From: Acidimicrobiales bacterium
GTDB taxonomy: Bacteria; Actinomycetota; Acidimicrobiia; Acidimicrobiales; SHLQ01
DNA: 64,000 nt
Direction of reading: 5' to 3'
Assembly (NCBI GenBank): GCA_020628865.1
Contig: JAHDEJ010000003.1
Coordinates: forward strand, 109,399-173,398
Positions within the stretch are counted from its first letter, which is position 1. Each line of letters begins with the position of its first letter. The notes below the pieces were generated by a model. That model made no database searches and was not told where the DNA came from. It saw only the letters and a list, made by a program, of their open reading frames with translations. The position numbers were made by a program, and so were the translations under genes. Positions 7,958-16,664 of this stretch are shown here, piece by piece.

Positions 7958-10699
7958 ATGAGTAGCCAACTGGAATCTGAACCGTTCGACCAGCTCGCCG
8001 AGCCGGGACCACGTCGGCGTGTGGTGGTCGGCGTCTTTGCCGTGTTCGCCGTCGTCGCGACGCTCCTGCTTCGCGTGGCGGGTCCCGCCGCCGCGGCTCC
8101 CGGCGACACCTGGACGCTCTTCGACGACCAGATCGCCGACGACTTCGGCGACTGGTCCTGGGCGCAGGTCGACACCACGAGCACCGCCGAAGTGGCCAGT
8201 GGCAGCGTCGCCGCAGCGGTCGATGCCGGGCCGTGGGAAGCGTTCTACATCGGAAGCAACAGCAGCCATGCGCTGCCCCTCACCGGTCGGCTCGAGTTCG
8301 AGGTCCACGGGGGTGGCTCCGCCAGCGAGATCGGCGCTCGTCTGCTGTCATCCGGTCTCGACCTCGCGTCGGTTCCGGTCACGCCTCTGCCGAACGAGTG
8401 GACGACGGTATCGATCCCGCTCGTCGACCTCGGCGGCCCGGCAACCATGAGCGGCGTCTGGTTCGACAATCTCAGCGCAGACACCCGTGTCACGTTCCAC
8501 ATCGACAACGTCCGAATCGTCGAAGGCGCTCCGCCTCCCGCACAGGACGGCCCGGCGCTGACCGTCGACCTGACCGGTGGCGTGCTCAATCGCACCGTGG
8601 TCGACCCCGCCACCGGCGAGTCGTCCGTGAGCACGATCACGTTTCCCCACGCCATCAGCGACGACATCTACGGCATGAACTTCGTGACGGACGAGGTTCG
8701 CGAGGAACTCGATGTTCCCGTGAACCGCTGGGGCGGCAACAGCACGGAACGCTTCAATCACACGATCGGAGCGACGAACCTCGGCAACGACTGGTTCTTC
8801 ATGAACTCTCCGGACCACGACCCCGGCGCCGATCACCGGTTCGAGGAGGCCAACCAGGCCGACGGCACGGACACCATCCTGACGCTGCCGATGCTCGGCT
8901 GGGTGGCGAAGGACGAATCCGGTACCTGCAGCTTTCCGACGAACGACGCGCTCGGCGCGACGCATCGAGTCGATGGACAGGACGCATCCGAACCCCACTA
9001 TCTCGATACGGCCGTGCAGTGCGGAAACGGCTTCATCGCCGGCGAACGCGTTGCCGGTGGAGCGGATCCGACGCTCACGAGCGTCGCTGTCGACGAACGG
9101 TTCGCAGCCGATTGGGTGCGAGAACTCGTCGATCAGCACGGCACGGCTGCAGCCGGTGGTGTGGAATCCTATGCGCTCGGCAACGAACCGGGCCTCTGGT
9201 ACGGAACGCATGCCGACGTCCGGCCGGACCCCATCGGCCGCGACGAACTAATCGACCGAAACCAGACCTGGGCGAGCGCCGTGAAGGCAATCGACCCCAC
9301 CGCAAACGTGATCGGTCCGGTCCTCTGGAGCGGCTGGAGCTACTACGTCACGGGCGACGAGGTCGAGGCCGGGCTCCGCCCCGGCGATGTTCCCACCTTC
9401 ACCGCCGAATACCTCCGAGGCATGGCAGACGCGAGCGAGGCCGCAGGGGAGCGGTTGCTCGACAAGCTGGCGATCAACTTCTACGACGATCGTGTGTACG
9501 GCGGCGGCACCGATGACCTGCGGCTCGAGTCCACTCGGAACCTGTGGGACCCGACCTACGCCCCGCAGGACTGGTGGGTCACCCGTGACTTCACGTTGGG
9601 GAACGGGTCGGCCGTCATCCCTCGCATGCAGACACTGATCGATCAGCACTATCCCGGCACCGGGCTGGCGATCACCGAATACAACTTCGGTGGCAACGAC
9701 ACGATTGCCGGCGGCCTCGCCCAGGCGGACGCACTCGGCATCTTCGGTCGAGAAGGGCTGGATGTGGCCACGATCTGGGACCCCTGGGCAGAGTGGACGG
9801 GGTTGACGCCCGCCGAATGGGCAGATCGACCGGTCATCGATGCCTTCCGGCTCTTCCGGAACTACGACGGCAACGGTGCACGATTCGGCGATCAGGCCCA
9901 GTTCGCCACATCCAGCGACGAAGGCGCCGTGTCCGTCCATGCGGCCACCCGCTCGACCGACGGTGCGCTCACCGTCCTCATCATCAACAAGGCTCGAACG
10001 GACCAGAACGTCCCACTCACCCTCGTCGGTGCGACAGGCGACGCCGAGCGTTGGGACTGGTCTGCTGCGACCGACATGGATATCCGTCAGTCCGGCACCG
10101 TCACGCTCGGCGACGCGGAAGAGCCGCTTGCGCTTGCGGCTCGCTCAGCGACGCTGCTCGTGCTCGTGGACGTCGACGACTCGGAAGACCCCGGCGATCC
10201 CAACCAGGACCCGCAGAACACTGCTCCGACGGTCTCCGGCCACGCTCGGCTGATCGAACCGGTCTCGCTGCTCGATGGCGGCCCGCACGAGGGTCGGCAC
10301 CTGAACGTCGTCCAAGAGGCCGGCCCGACGACGCTCGACAGTCGGCTTCGGGTCGATCGGACCGAGGACGGCTGGTTCAACGGCCGGGCGAAGGACCGGG
10401 CGTTCATCGCCGCAGGCACGGATGTCTGCTCCTGGTACGTCCACGCAGACTCCGACCGTCGACGCATCCGTGGCACCGTCAGCTTCGGTGACGCAGAGGT
10501 GCTCGGTGTGATCGTCCGCAATCGACAGCTCGGACGCAGCGCTGATCTTGCGGTCGCCGGGGTCGACTACGACGGCGATGGGGCCGAACGCCACGACCGC
10601 TTCCGGTTGACCCGCTCATCCGAGGGCACATCGCTCTGGATGAACCTCCGAGCCGATCGAAACGTCGACGGCATCCGCATCATCACCGACTGCGGCTGA
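7958..10699 (+). CDS. Secreted glycoside hydrolase family 44 (endoglucanase/xyloglucanase-type)
   Basis: A 913-residue secreted enzyme. A signal peptide with an Arg cluster and hydrophobic core (about 19-40) ends near the AAA at 44-47. Residues about 50-190 look like a beta-sandwich carbohydrate-binding module. The GH44 catalytic region follows, with hallmark segments NRWGGNSTERFNH, LPMLGWVAKD and LWSGWSYY; acid/base Glu410 lies in GNEPGLWYGTH and nucleophile Glu574 in ITEYNFGG. GH44 enzymes cut beta-1,4-glucans and xyloglucan with retention. A beta-rich region and an Asp/Asn-rich linker lead to a C-terminal domain of about 160 residues that I do not recognise. I chose ATG 7958 over the in-frame start at 7925, since it gives a normal signal peptide. 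A perfect hairpin ends the unit. Confidence 0.88.
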   Translation: MSSQLESEPFDQLAEPGPRRRVVVGVFAVFAVVATLLLRVAGPAAAAPGDTWTLFDDQIADDFGDWSWAQVDTTSTAEVASGSVAAAVDAGPWEAFYIGSNSSHALPLTGRLEFEVHGGGSASEIGARLLSSGLDLASVPVTPLPNEWTTVSIPLVDLGGPATMSGVWFDNLSADTRVTFHIDNVRIVEGAPPPAQDGPALTVDLTGGVLNRTVVDPATGESSVSTITFPHAISDDIYGMNFVTDEVREELDVPVNRWGGNSTERFNHTIGATNLGNDWFFMNSPDHDPGADHRFEEANQADGTDTILTLPMLGWVAKDESGTCSFPTNDALGATHRVDGQDASEPHYLDTAVQCGNGFIAGERVAGGADPTLTSVAVDERFAADWVRELVDQHGTAAAGGVESYALGNEPGLWYGTHADVRPDPIGRDELIDRNQTWASAVKAIDPTANVIGPVLWSGWSYYVTGDEVEAGLRPGDVPTFTAEYLRGMADASEAAGERLLDKLAINFYDDRVYGGGTDDLRLESTRNLWDPTYAPQDWWVTRDFTLGNGSAVIPRMQTLIDQHYPGTGLAITEYNFGGNDTIAGGLAQADALGIFGREGLDVATIWDPWAEWTGLTPAEWADRPVIDAFRLFRNYDGNGARFGDQAQFATSSDEGAVSVHAATRSTDGALTVLIINKARTDQNVPLTLVGATGDAERWDWSAATDMDIRQSGTVTLGDAEEPLALAARSATLLVLVDVDDSEDPGDPNQDPQNTAPTVSGHARLIEPVSLLDGGPHEGRHLNVVQEAGPTTLDSRLRVDRTEDGWFNGRAKDRAFIAAGTDVCSWYVHADSDRRRIRGTVSFGDAEVLGVIVRNRQLGRSADLAVAGVDYDGDGAERHDRFRLTRSSEGTSLWMNLRADRNVDGIRIITDCG

Positions 10700-10706
10700 G
10701 GACTGA

Positions 10707-10738
10707 CTCGTGTGGCCGGGACCTCCCGGCCACACGAG
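10707..10738 (+). terminator. Terminator hairpin after GH44 gene
   Basis: A perfect 32-base palindrome: a 15-base arm at 10707-10721, its exact complement at 10724-10738, and a two-base centre. It starts 8 bases after the GH44 stop. No T-run follows, as is common in high-GC actinobacteria. Confidence 0.7.
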
Positions 10739-10795
10739 CGCGTCCGAAGTGGCATGGCGTGGTTCCCTCCTGCAAGGCTCGCCGGCGGAGGCCAC

Positions 10796-11596
10796 ATGCA
10801 CACGACGACTGGCACGACGAACGCCGGAACACACTGGTCCCGAAGCGGGACGACGGGAACCACACCCGTCGTCCTCATTCATGGACTCGGCCTTTCGATG
10901 GCGACGTGGGACCGCCACGTGCCAGCGCTGGCGGAGAAACACGACGTGCTGCGATACGACCTCCTCGGCCACGGCCAGAGCGGACCGCAACCCGCCGATC
11001 TCTCGTTGACCACCTTCGGCGCTCAGCTCGTCGACCTCCTCACCGAGCTTGCGATCGACCAGGCGCACCTCGTCGGTTTCTCGCTCGGCGGCATGATCAA
11101 CCGTCGTGTCGCCATCGACCACCCGGACCGGGTCGCCTCGCTGTGCATCCTCAATTCACCGCATGCCCGCGGCGCGGAGGCACAGCGCCTCGTCGAGCAG
11201 CGAGCGATCGACAGCGCAGCCGGAGGGCCCGCGGCCACGATCGATGCCACCCTCGAGCGGTGGTTCACACCCGGCTTCCGACACGCGAACAGCGCCGTCG
11301 TCGACTGGGTTCGAGAGGTCGTTCTGGCAAACGACCTGCACCAGTACGCGGCTGCTCGCTGGGTCCTGGCCAACGGCGTCACAGAACTGATCGAACCGGA
11401 CCCGGCGCTGACGCATCCGACACTGGTGATGACCTGCGAAAACGACTCTGGATCAACCCCGGTGATGAGCGAGACAATCTGCGCGGAGATCCGAAACTCG
11501 CACCTGGACATCGTCGCCGACCTCCAGCACCTCGGCCTGCTTGAGGACCCCGACCGATTCACCCGCAGCATCCTCGATTTCCTCGCCACGGCCTGA
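10796..11596 (+). CDS. Alpha/beta-hydrolase fold enzyme (enol-lactonase-like)
   Basis: A 266-residue soluble alpha/beta hydrolase. It shows the oxyanion-hole motif HGLG, the strand/turn YDLLGHGQS, the nucleophile elbow GFSLGG with Ser, an acid in TCENDSGS and a basic His in DLQHLGLLEDP. The layout is that of 3-oxoadipate enol-lactonase and similar carboxylic ester hydrolases, but such resemblance does not set the substrate. Start ATG 10796 is chosen because GGAGG lies at 10787-10791, four bases upstream; the open frame extends back to 10712 through the terminator hairpin. No catabolic genes for protocatechuate are nearby. Confidence 0.8.
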   Translation: MHTTTGTTNAGTHWSRSGTTGTTPVVLIHGLGLSMATWDRHVPALAEKHDVLRYDLLGHGQSGPQPADLSLTTFGAQLVDLLTELAIDQAHLVGFSLGGMINRRVAIDHPDRVASLCILNSPHARGAEAQRLVEQRAIDSAAGGPAATIDATLERWFTPGFRHANSAVVDWVREVVLANDLHQYAAARWVLANGVTELIEPDPALTHPTLVMTCENDSGSTPVMSETICAEIRNSHLDIVADLQHLGLLEDPDRFTRSILDFLATA

Positions 11597-11634
11597 CCGC
11601 CGAACGATCGGTACAGTCGACTCGGGAGGCTCGC

Positions 11635-12261
11635 ATGCTGGCAAAGACGAAGAAGCTCTGGGCGGAACAGGACCGGCACCCGGGTGACCGACAGCGCCTC
11701 TTCACGGCCGTGGTCGATGCGACGGCCGCAGAGTCTGCGCTGTATCCCGGCTCATTCGTCGACATCGCCGCCTCATTCGTGCTCCCCGAGGTGGTGTACG
11801 TGGACACGGACAAGCGGGCGGCCGCATTCTTCGCCGATGAGGACGGCGTCCGCGAACTCATCGCCGAACACGGCGATGTTCCCGACGCCTCGTTCTCGTT
11901 CCTGCACGCCGACTACACGGCTGCGCTCAAGCTTCCGAAGAAGACGACCTTCGATCTGCTCATCTCGCTCTACGCCGGCTTCGTGTCGGAGCACTGCACC
12001 GATCGCCTCAAGATCGGTGGCACGCTCTTGGTGCATCCGAGCCATGGCGACGTGGCCATGTCTTCGCTCGACGAGCGGTATGTGCTGGCCGGCGTCGTCA
12101 CAGCTCGCAACGGCGAATACCGGGTCGAGCGAACGAACCTCGACGGGTATCTGTGGCCACGAAAGCCCGTCGAGATCACCGTCGATTCCTTGCACGAACT
12201 CGGGCGGGGCATCGGCTACACCAAGTCGCCCTTCGCCTACCTCTTCGAACGGATCAAGTAA
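11635..12261 (+). CDS. Hypothetical protein, possible Rossmann/methyltransferase-like fold
   Basis: A 208-residue soluble protein that I do not recognise with certainty. The segment ALYPGSFVDIAASF...VVYVDTD resembles the first strand and turn of a class I SAM-binding fold followed by an acidic end-of-strand residue, and FDLLISLYAGFVSEHC and GGTLLVHPSHGD could be strands 4 and 5, but the canonical GxGxG is absent. GGGAGG lies about eight bases before the ATG, and a TACAGT box sits at 11612-11617. It is followed 5 bases later by a PhyH oxygenase and an EamA transporter, probably in one transcript. Confidence 0.65.
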   Translation: MLAKTKKLWAEQDRHPGDRQRLFTAVVDATAAESALYPGSFVDIAASFVLPEVVYVDTDKRAAAFFADEDGVRELIAEHGDVPDASFSFLHADYTAALKLPKKTTFDLLISLYAGFVSEHCTDRLKIGGTLLVHPSHGDVAMSSLDERYVLAGVVTARNGEYRVERTNLDGYLWPRKPVEITVDSLHELGRGIGYTKSPFAYLFERIK

Positions 12262-12266
12262 CAGCC

Positions 12267-13175
12267 ATGGTGAATCGCGCTAATCCCACCGCCGACGTCG
12301 CCCGTGCGTGCGCCGATCTCGATCGAGCCGGCTACTGCATCCTCACCGACGTCTTGACGCCCGACGATGCCGACGCACTTCGCACTCGGGTGCTCCAACA
12401 GGCCGCCGCGGAGCGGGCCCGAGCGCTCGACCACGGCTATCCGGCAGAGGCCGACGGCGACGACGTCAACCAGTGGGTCTACACCCTCATCAACAAGGGC
12501 GCCGCCATCCGCGAACTGCCCGTACATCCGGCGGCACAGCGGCTCGCCACGCACGTGCTCGGCGAGTCGCATCTGCTCTCCTCGCTCGACGCACACATCA
12601 CGTACCCGGGCAACATGGAGATGCCGCTGCATGCCGATCAGTGGTGGATGCCGCCGCCCGTGCGTCCCGGCGAAGCACTCGTCCGCCAAGGCGACCTCAC
12701 CCGCTCGACCGTGCCGACCGGCCCACCCGAACCAGCCACGACCCCCATCATCGGGCCGCTGATCCTGAACATCATGTGGATGCTCACCGATTTCACGACG
12801 GACAACGGCGCAACACGGCTCGTTCCCGGAAGCCACCTCTCGGGGGTGAGTCCGGACCCGTCCACGAGCCATGCGGCGCATCAGGTCGAGGGACCCGCTG
12901 GATCGATCGTCGCTTGGGACGGCCGTACCTGGCACGCATCGGGCAAGAACACCTCGGATGGGCCACGTGTCGGTCTCACCACGTACTTCTGCGGCCCAAT
13001 GATCCGCCAGCTCACGAACGGGGTCCACGGTCTTCGTTCCGACGTGAAGGCCGAACTCGACGACGAGTACCTTGCGCTGCTCGGTTTCAAGCCGTGGGCG
13101 TCCTACGGCATGACGGACGACCCCACGTGTGCTGTCGCCGCCGCCGGAGACGACACCGTCGGCGAGCTGAGGTGA
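12267..13175 (+). CDS. Phytanoyl-CoA dioxygenase (PhyH) family oxygenase
   Basis: A 302-residue non-haem iron, 2-oxoglutarate-dependent oxygenase. The iron triad is visible: His122 and Asp124 in PLHADQWW and distal His223 in TWHASGKNTS; Arg234 in GPRVGLT fits the 2-oxoglutarate carboxylate ligand. GATRLVPGSH at 181-190 is the family's characteristic segment. PhyH relatives hydroxylate acyl-CoAs, amino-acid derivatives, phosphonates or compatible solutes, so the substrate is open. I chose ATG 12267 over the longer frame from 12153, which lies inside the upstream gene. Its TGA overlaps the GTG of the next gene (GTGA), coupling it to an EamA transporter. Confidence 0.87.
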   Translation: MVNRANPTADVARACADLDRAGYCILTDVLTPDDADALRTRVLQQAAAERARALDHGYPAEADGDDVNQWVYTLINKGAAIRELPVHPAAQRLATHVLGESHLLSSLDAHITYPGNMEMPLHADQWWMPPPVRPGEALVRQGDLTRSTVPTGPPEPATTPIIGPLILNIMWMLTDFTTDNGATRLVPGSHLSGVSPDPSTSHAAHQVEGPAGSIVAWDGRTWHASGKNTSDGPRVGLTTYFCGPMIRQLTNGVHGLRSDVKAELDDEYLALLGFKPWASYGMTDDPTCAVAAAGDDTVGELR

Positions 13176-14068
13176 CGCACCAACAGAAGGTTCTCGGCCT
13201 CATCGTCCTCACGGCGGCGCTGATCGGGGGCAACTTCACGGTGCTGAAGTTCACGCTCGATCACACGACGCCGATCCTGCTCGCCGCCATGCGCACCGTG
13301 ATCGGCGGGACGTTCCTGCTTGCGCTCGCCCTCATTCGCGGCGAACGGCTGCCACGCCGACGCGACGACCTGGGCAACATCTTCGTCGTCTCCTTTGCCA
13401 TCACGACCGTGTCCAGCGCCCTGCTCGTGTTCGGCGTCAGCCGCGTCCCGGCAGGTCTGGCGTCGCTCATGGCCAGCACGATGCCGCTCTTCACCGCCGT
13501 GCTCTCGTGGGCCCTGCTGCGAAGCCGGACCACGCAGTCGGGCCAGGTCGGGCTGCTCATCGGGTTCGCCGGAACGGCTGTGCTGGCTGCGCCAACGCTG
13601 TCGGGCGAAGCCGGAGCGCTCGGCGTGGTCTCGCTGGTTCTGTCTGCGCTCGCCTGGGCGTACGGGACGGTCCACATGAAGTGGAAGGACTTCTCCCGGG
13701 TGTCGCCCGGCGTCCTCGTCGGCGTCCAGCTGTACATGTCCGCTGCCGTGCTCCTGCCATTCGCGTTGGTGGTGGAGGGCACCGCCGAGACCGACTGGTC
13801 CTTGGGGCTGCTCGTCCCGCTGTTGTACAACGCCATCCCCGCCAACGCGATCACGTTCTCGCTCATGGCGCTGATCGTGAAGATGGCGACGCCGACCCAG
13901 GCGGCGTCGACCGCCTATCTCATCCCGTTGTTCGGCGTCTTCTTCGGCTGGTTGTTCCGCGACGAACGGCTCGGCGCCGTCGAGGGGCTCGGCGCACTGC
14001 TCGTACTCAGCGGTGTCTACCTGGTGGTCAACGCCACCGCCCGACAGGCGGCAGCCGCCGTCAGATGA
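13172..14068 (+). CDS. EamA/DMT-family transporter
   Basis: A 298-residue integral membrane protein with ten predicted helices in two EamA halves; motifs such as WAYGTVHMK and the C-terminal FFGWLFRDERLG helix pair are typical. GTG at 13172 overlaps the stop of the PhyH gene by four bases, so the two proteins are probably made together and the transporter may move the oxygenase's substrate or product. This is the second EamA gene in the window next to a non-haem iron oxygenase. It ends convergently with, and overlaps by eight bases, the DmdA-like gene. Confidence 0.85.
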   Translation: MTHQQKVLGLIVLTAALIGGNFTVLKFTLDHTTPILLAAMRTVIGGTFLLALALIRGERLPRRRDDLGNIFVVSFAITTVSSALLVFGVSRVPAGLASLMASTMPLFTAVLSWALLRSRTTQSGQVGLLIGFAGTAVLAAPTLSGEAGALGVVSLVLSALAWAYGTVHMKWKDFSRVSPGVLVGVQLYMSAAVLLPFALVVEGTAETDWSLGLLVPLLYNAIPANAITFSLMALIVKMATPTQAASTAYLIPLFGVFFGWLFRDERLGAVEGLGALLVLSGVYLVVNATARQAAAAVR

Positions 14069-15173
14069 AGGGGAGCTCGGTGATCGTCGCCACGTTGCGG
14101 CCACCGGGGCCTTCGACCTCGACCGACTCACCGGCTTCGACGACCGTCCGATTGACCTGCGCAAGACCGATCGTCTGCTGGAGGCGATGGGAGAAGACGA
14201 CGGCGCTCATGGTGCCGACGACCTCACCGTTCTGCCGAACCGGCGTGCGCTCGGGCAGGGGCCAGCTGTCGGCGATGTCGGATTCGATCGTCAGGCCGAC
14301 GAAGAGCCGTTCCGGGCCGCCGTTGGCCATGACGTCCTGGAGCGCAGCCTTCCCGATGTAGTCGGGCTCGCAGTCGATGTCGACGTAGCGGGCCATTCCC
14401 GCCTCGAGCGGGTTCGAATCCGGCGTCGTGTCGCCACCCCAGGAGAGCAGGCCGCTTTCGACCCGCTCCACGTGGTTGGGGGCGCCCGGTCCGATCTCGT
14501 ACTTCTCGCCGGCGACCATCACCTTGCCGTAGAGCTCGTCGCCGCGGCTGCCGTCCTGCAGGAACAGCTCGAAGCCGCCCTGCTTGCTCCATCCACTGCG
14601 ACACAACACCAGCGGGATGCCATCCAGTTCGGTCTCGACGAACCAGAAGTACTTCAGCGCCCGGACGTCCTCGCCAAAGAGTTCGGCGATGAGATCCTCG
14701 GCCTTGGGCCCCTGCACGGCGAGCGGCGACACGTCCGGCTCGTGCACCGTGACGTCGAAACCCTTCTCGGCTGCGATCGCCCGGCACCAGAGCAGCATGT
14801 CGTTGTCGGCGAGGGAGAACCAGTAGCGATCACCGGAGAGCTTCATGAGCACCGGATCGTTGAGGATGCGACCTTCGTGGTCGCACATGGCCACGTACTT
14901 GCCCTGGCCTTCCTTCATGTTGGTGAGGTCGCGGGCGGTCAGGTACTGGGCGCAGGCGTGGGCATCCGGACCGACGATCTCGACCTGCCGCTCGACCGAA
15001 ACGTCCCAGATTGCGACGCCTTCGATGAGCCGGCGGTACTCGGCCTGCAGGTCGCCGTAGGAGGTCGGCATGACCATCTTGTTGTAGACGGAGATGTCCG
15101 TCAGGCCGGCAGCGACGATCGATTTGAAGTACGGCGTCTTTCGAATCCGGGGGCTCAGCGTGATGCGATTCAT
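14061..15173 (-). CDS. GcvT-family demethylase, DMSP demethylase (DmdA)-like
   Basis: A 370-residue tetrahydrofolate-dependent methyltransferase of the GcvT/aminomethyltransferase fold. It is closest in my memory to dimethylsulfoniopropionate demethylase: length, N-terminal RIRKTPYF, VYN.M..PT, WDV..ERQV, NDPV..K, SLADNDML, EPDVSPLAVQGP, SGWSKQGGFEL and ERVESGLLSWG all follow DmdA rather than glycine-cleavage T protein. DmdA moves one methyl from DMSP to THF, giving methylmercaptopropionate. Many DmdA-like paralogues act on other methylated compounds, so the substrate is a hypothesis. The start at ATG 15173 matches the family N-terminus; the frame to 15224 is unsupported. It is divergent from a class III aminotransferase across 122 bases carrying repeated operator-like sites. 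No dmdBCD genes are in the window. Confidence 0.7.
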   Translation of the reverse strand: MNRITLSPRIRKTPYFKSIVAAGLTDISVYNKMVMPTSYGDLQAEYRRLIEGVAIWDVSVERQVEIVGPDAHACAQYLTARDLTNMKEGQGKYVAMCDHEGRILNDPVLMKLSGDRYWFSLADNDMLLWCRAIAAEKGFDVTVHEPDVSPLAVQGPKAEDLIAELFGEDVRALKYFWFVETELDGIPLVLCRSGWSKQGGFELFLQDGSRGDELYGKVMVAGEKYEIGPGAPNHVERVESGLLSWGGDTTPDSNPLEAGMARYVDIDCEPDYIGKAALQDVMANGGPERLFVGLTIESDIADSWPLPERTPVRQNGEVVGTMSAVVFSHRLQQTIGLAQVNRTVVEAGESVEVEGPGGRNVATITELPFI

Positions 15174-15191
15174 GGGCGTCAGCTTGCCAGA

Positions 15192-15232
15192 AACTGAACG
15201 ATCGTCCAAGCACGAACTGAACATTTGTCCAA
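15192..15232. promoter_or_regulatory. Tandem operator-like repeats between dmdA-like and aminotransferase genes
   Basis: Two 18-base direct repeats, at 15192-15209 and 15215-15232, share AACTGAAC-N4-GTCCAA exactly in 14 positions and start 23 bases apart. Each core, GAAC-N4-GTCC, is close to a dyad (GAAC/GTTC). Placement midway between two divergent genes suggests a shared regulator; none is encoded alongside. Confidence 0.45.
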
Positions 15233-15295
15233 TGCCGCTTCCGCGGTCGGTTTCCGTGTTGAATGGAGCCCGACCGCTGCACGTGGAGGACCGTC

Positions 15296-16579
15296 GTGAA
15301 CCAGGAATTGCTGAACCGTTATCGAAACGCCCTGCCGTCTTTTCTGAACCCGTACTACAGCGCTCCGATTGCGCTCGACCATGGAGAAGGCAGCTGGGTC
15401 TTCGACGACGAAGGCAACAAGTACCTCGACTTCTTCGGCGGGGTGCTCACCACGATGATCGGGCACAACAACCCCGATGTGACCGCAGCGGTGCAGGCAC
15501 AGGCTGCGAAGGTCATGCACACCTCCAGCCTCTACCTCAGCGAGCCGATGATCGCGCTCGCCGAGAAGATCGCTGCGCTCTCCGGCATCCCCAACGCACG
15601 CGTCTTCATGACGCCGTCCGGCACCGAAGCGAACGACACGGCAATCCTGCTGGCCACGAGCTTTCGCAAGAGCAACCAGATTCTCGCGATGCGCAACAGC
15701 TACCACGGCCGCAGCTTCACCACGCAGGCCATCACCTCACACAGCTCGTGGTCCTCGACGAGCCTGTCCGGTCTTCAAGTCACCTTCGTTCAGGGTCCGT
15801 ATTCGCTGCGCAGCCCGCACCGCCACCTCGACGCCGACGACTATACGATGGCGTGCGTCGACGACCTCGTGCAGCTCGTCGACATGACCTCCGCCGGTGA
15901 CGTCGCCGGAATGATCGCCGAACCGATCCAGGGCGTGGGCGGCTTCGCCACGCCGCCCGACGGATTCTTCGCATCGATGAAGAAGGAGCTCGACAACCGT
16001 GGAATCCTCTTCATCTCCGACGAGGTCCAGACCGGTTGGGGTCGGACGGGGGAGCATTTCTGGGGCTATCAGGCCCACGGAATCGTGCCGGACATGCTCA
16101 CGTTCGCGAAGGGCGTCGGAAACGGCATCACCCTCGCCGGCATCGTCGCTCGTGCCGAGATCTTCGACACCATCGATGTCCTGAACTTCTCGACCTTCGG
16201 CGGCAACCCGCTGTCTGCTGCCGGCGGCCTCGCAACCATCGACCACGTGCTCGATCACGACCTCCAGGGCAACGCAAAGCGGATGGGCGATCGTTTCCGC
16301 GCCGGGCTCGACGCGCTTGCCGCCGAAACGCCATGGATCGAGGAGGCTCGGGGCAAGGGACTCATGCAGGCGCTGGAAACCGTCCAGCCCGGCAGCATCG
16401 AGCCGTCGCCGGAGCGGACGGTCCAGTTGCACGAGGCCGCCAAGGACCAGGGCCTGCTCGTCGGCAAGGGTGGGCTCTACGGCAACGTGGTGCGCATGGC
16501 TCCCATGCTGAATGTCACCGCAGACGAGATCGACACCGGGCTCGACGCCCTGCGCACGGCAGCTGCCCAGATCAACTGA
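15296..16579 (+). CDS. Class III PLP-dependent aminotransferase
   Basis: A 427-residue fold-type I aminotransferase of the ornithine/GABA/AGXT2 class. PLP contacts are visible: SGTEAND (108-114), SYHGRS (135-140), the Asp242 loop ISDEVQTGWGRTG and the Schiff-base Lys272 in FAKGVGNG. It moves an amino group from an omega- or beta-amino acid to a 2-oxo acid; the AGXT2-like sequence fits pyruvate or glyoxylate as acceptor, but specificity is not proven. GTG 15296 is chosen because GGAGGA lies five bases upstream (15285-15290). It is divergent from the DmdA-like gene and ends at a clear terminator. Confidence 0.87.
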   Translation: MNQELLNRYRNALPSFLNPYYSAPIALDHGEGSWVFDDEGNKYLDFFGGVLTTMIGHNNPDVTAAVQAQAAKVMHTSSLYLSEPMIALAEKIAALSGIPNARVFMTPSGTEANDTAILLATSFRKSNQILAMRNSYHGRSFTTQAITSHSSWSSTSLSGLQVTFVQGPYSLRSPHRHLDADDYTMACVDDLVQLVDMTSAGDVAGMIAEPIQGVGGFATPPDGFFASMKKELDNRGILFISDEVQTGWGRTGEHFWGYQAHGIVPDMLTFAKGVGNGITLAGIVARAEIFDTIDVLNFSTFGGNPLSAAGGLATIDHVLDHDLQGNAKRMGDRFRAGLDALAAETPWIEEARGKGLMQALETVQPGSIEPSPERTVQLHEAAKDQGLLVGKGGLYGNVVRMAPMLNVTADEIDTGLDALRTAAAQIN

Positions 16580-16587
16580 CCGGCCAC

Positions 16588-16603
16588 GGGGCCGTTCGGC
16601 CCC
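16588..16603 (+). terminator. Intrinsic terminator after aminotransferase
   Basis: GGGGCC at 16588-16593 pairs with GGCCCC at 16598-16603 around a GTTC loop, followed directly by TTT at 16604-16606. It starts 9 bases after the stop. Confidence 0.75.
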
Positions 16604-16664
16604 TTTACGGTTGTCCCTCTGCGCAAATGCTCAGCCGACGGGCCCGCCATGCCGAAGTTCTGGC

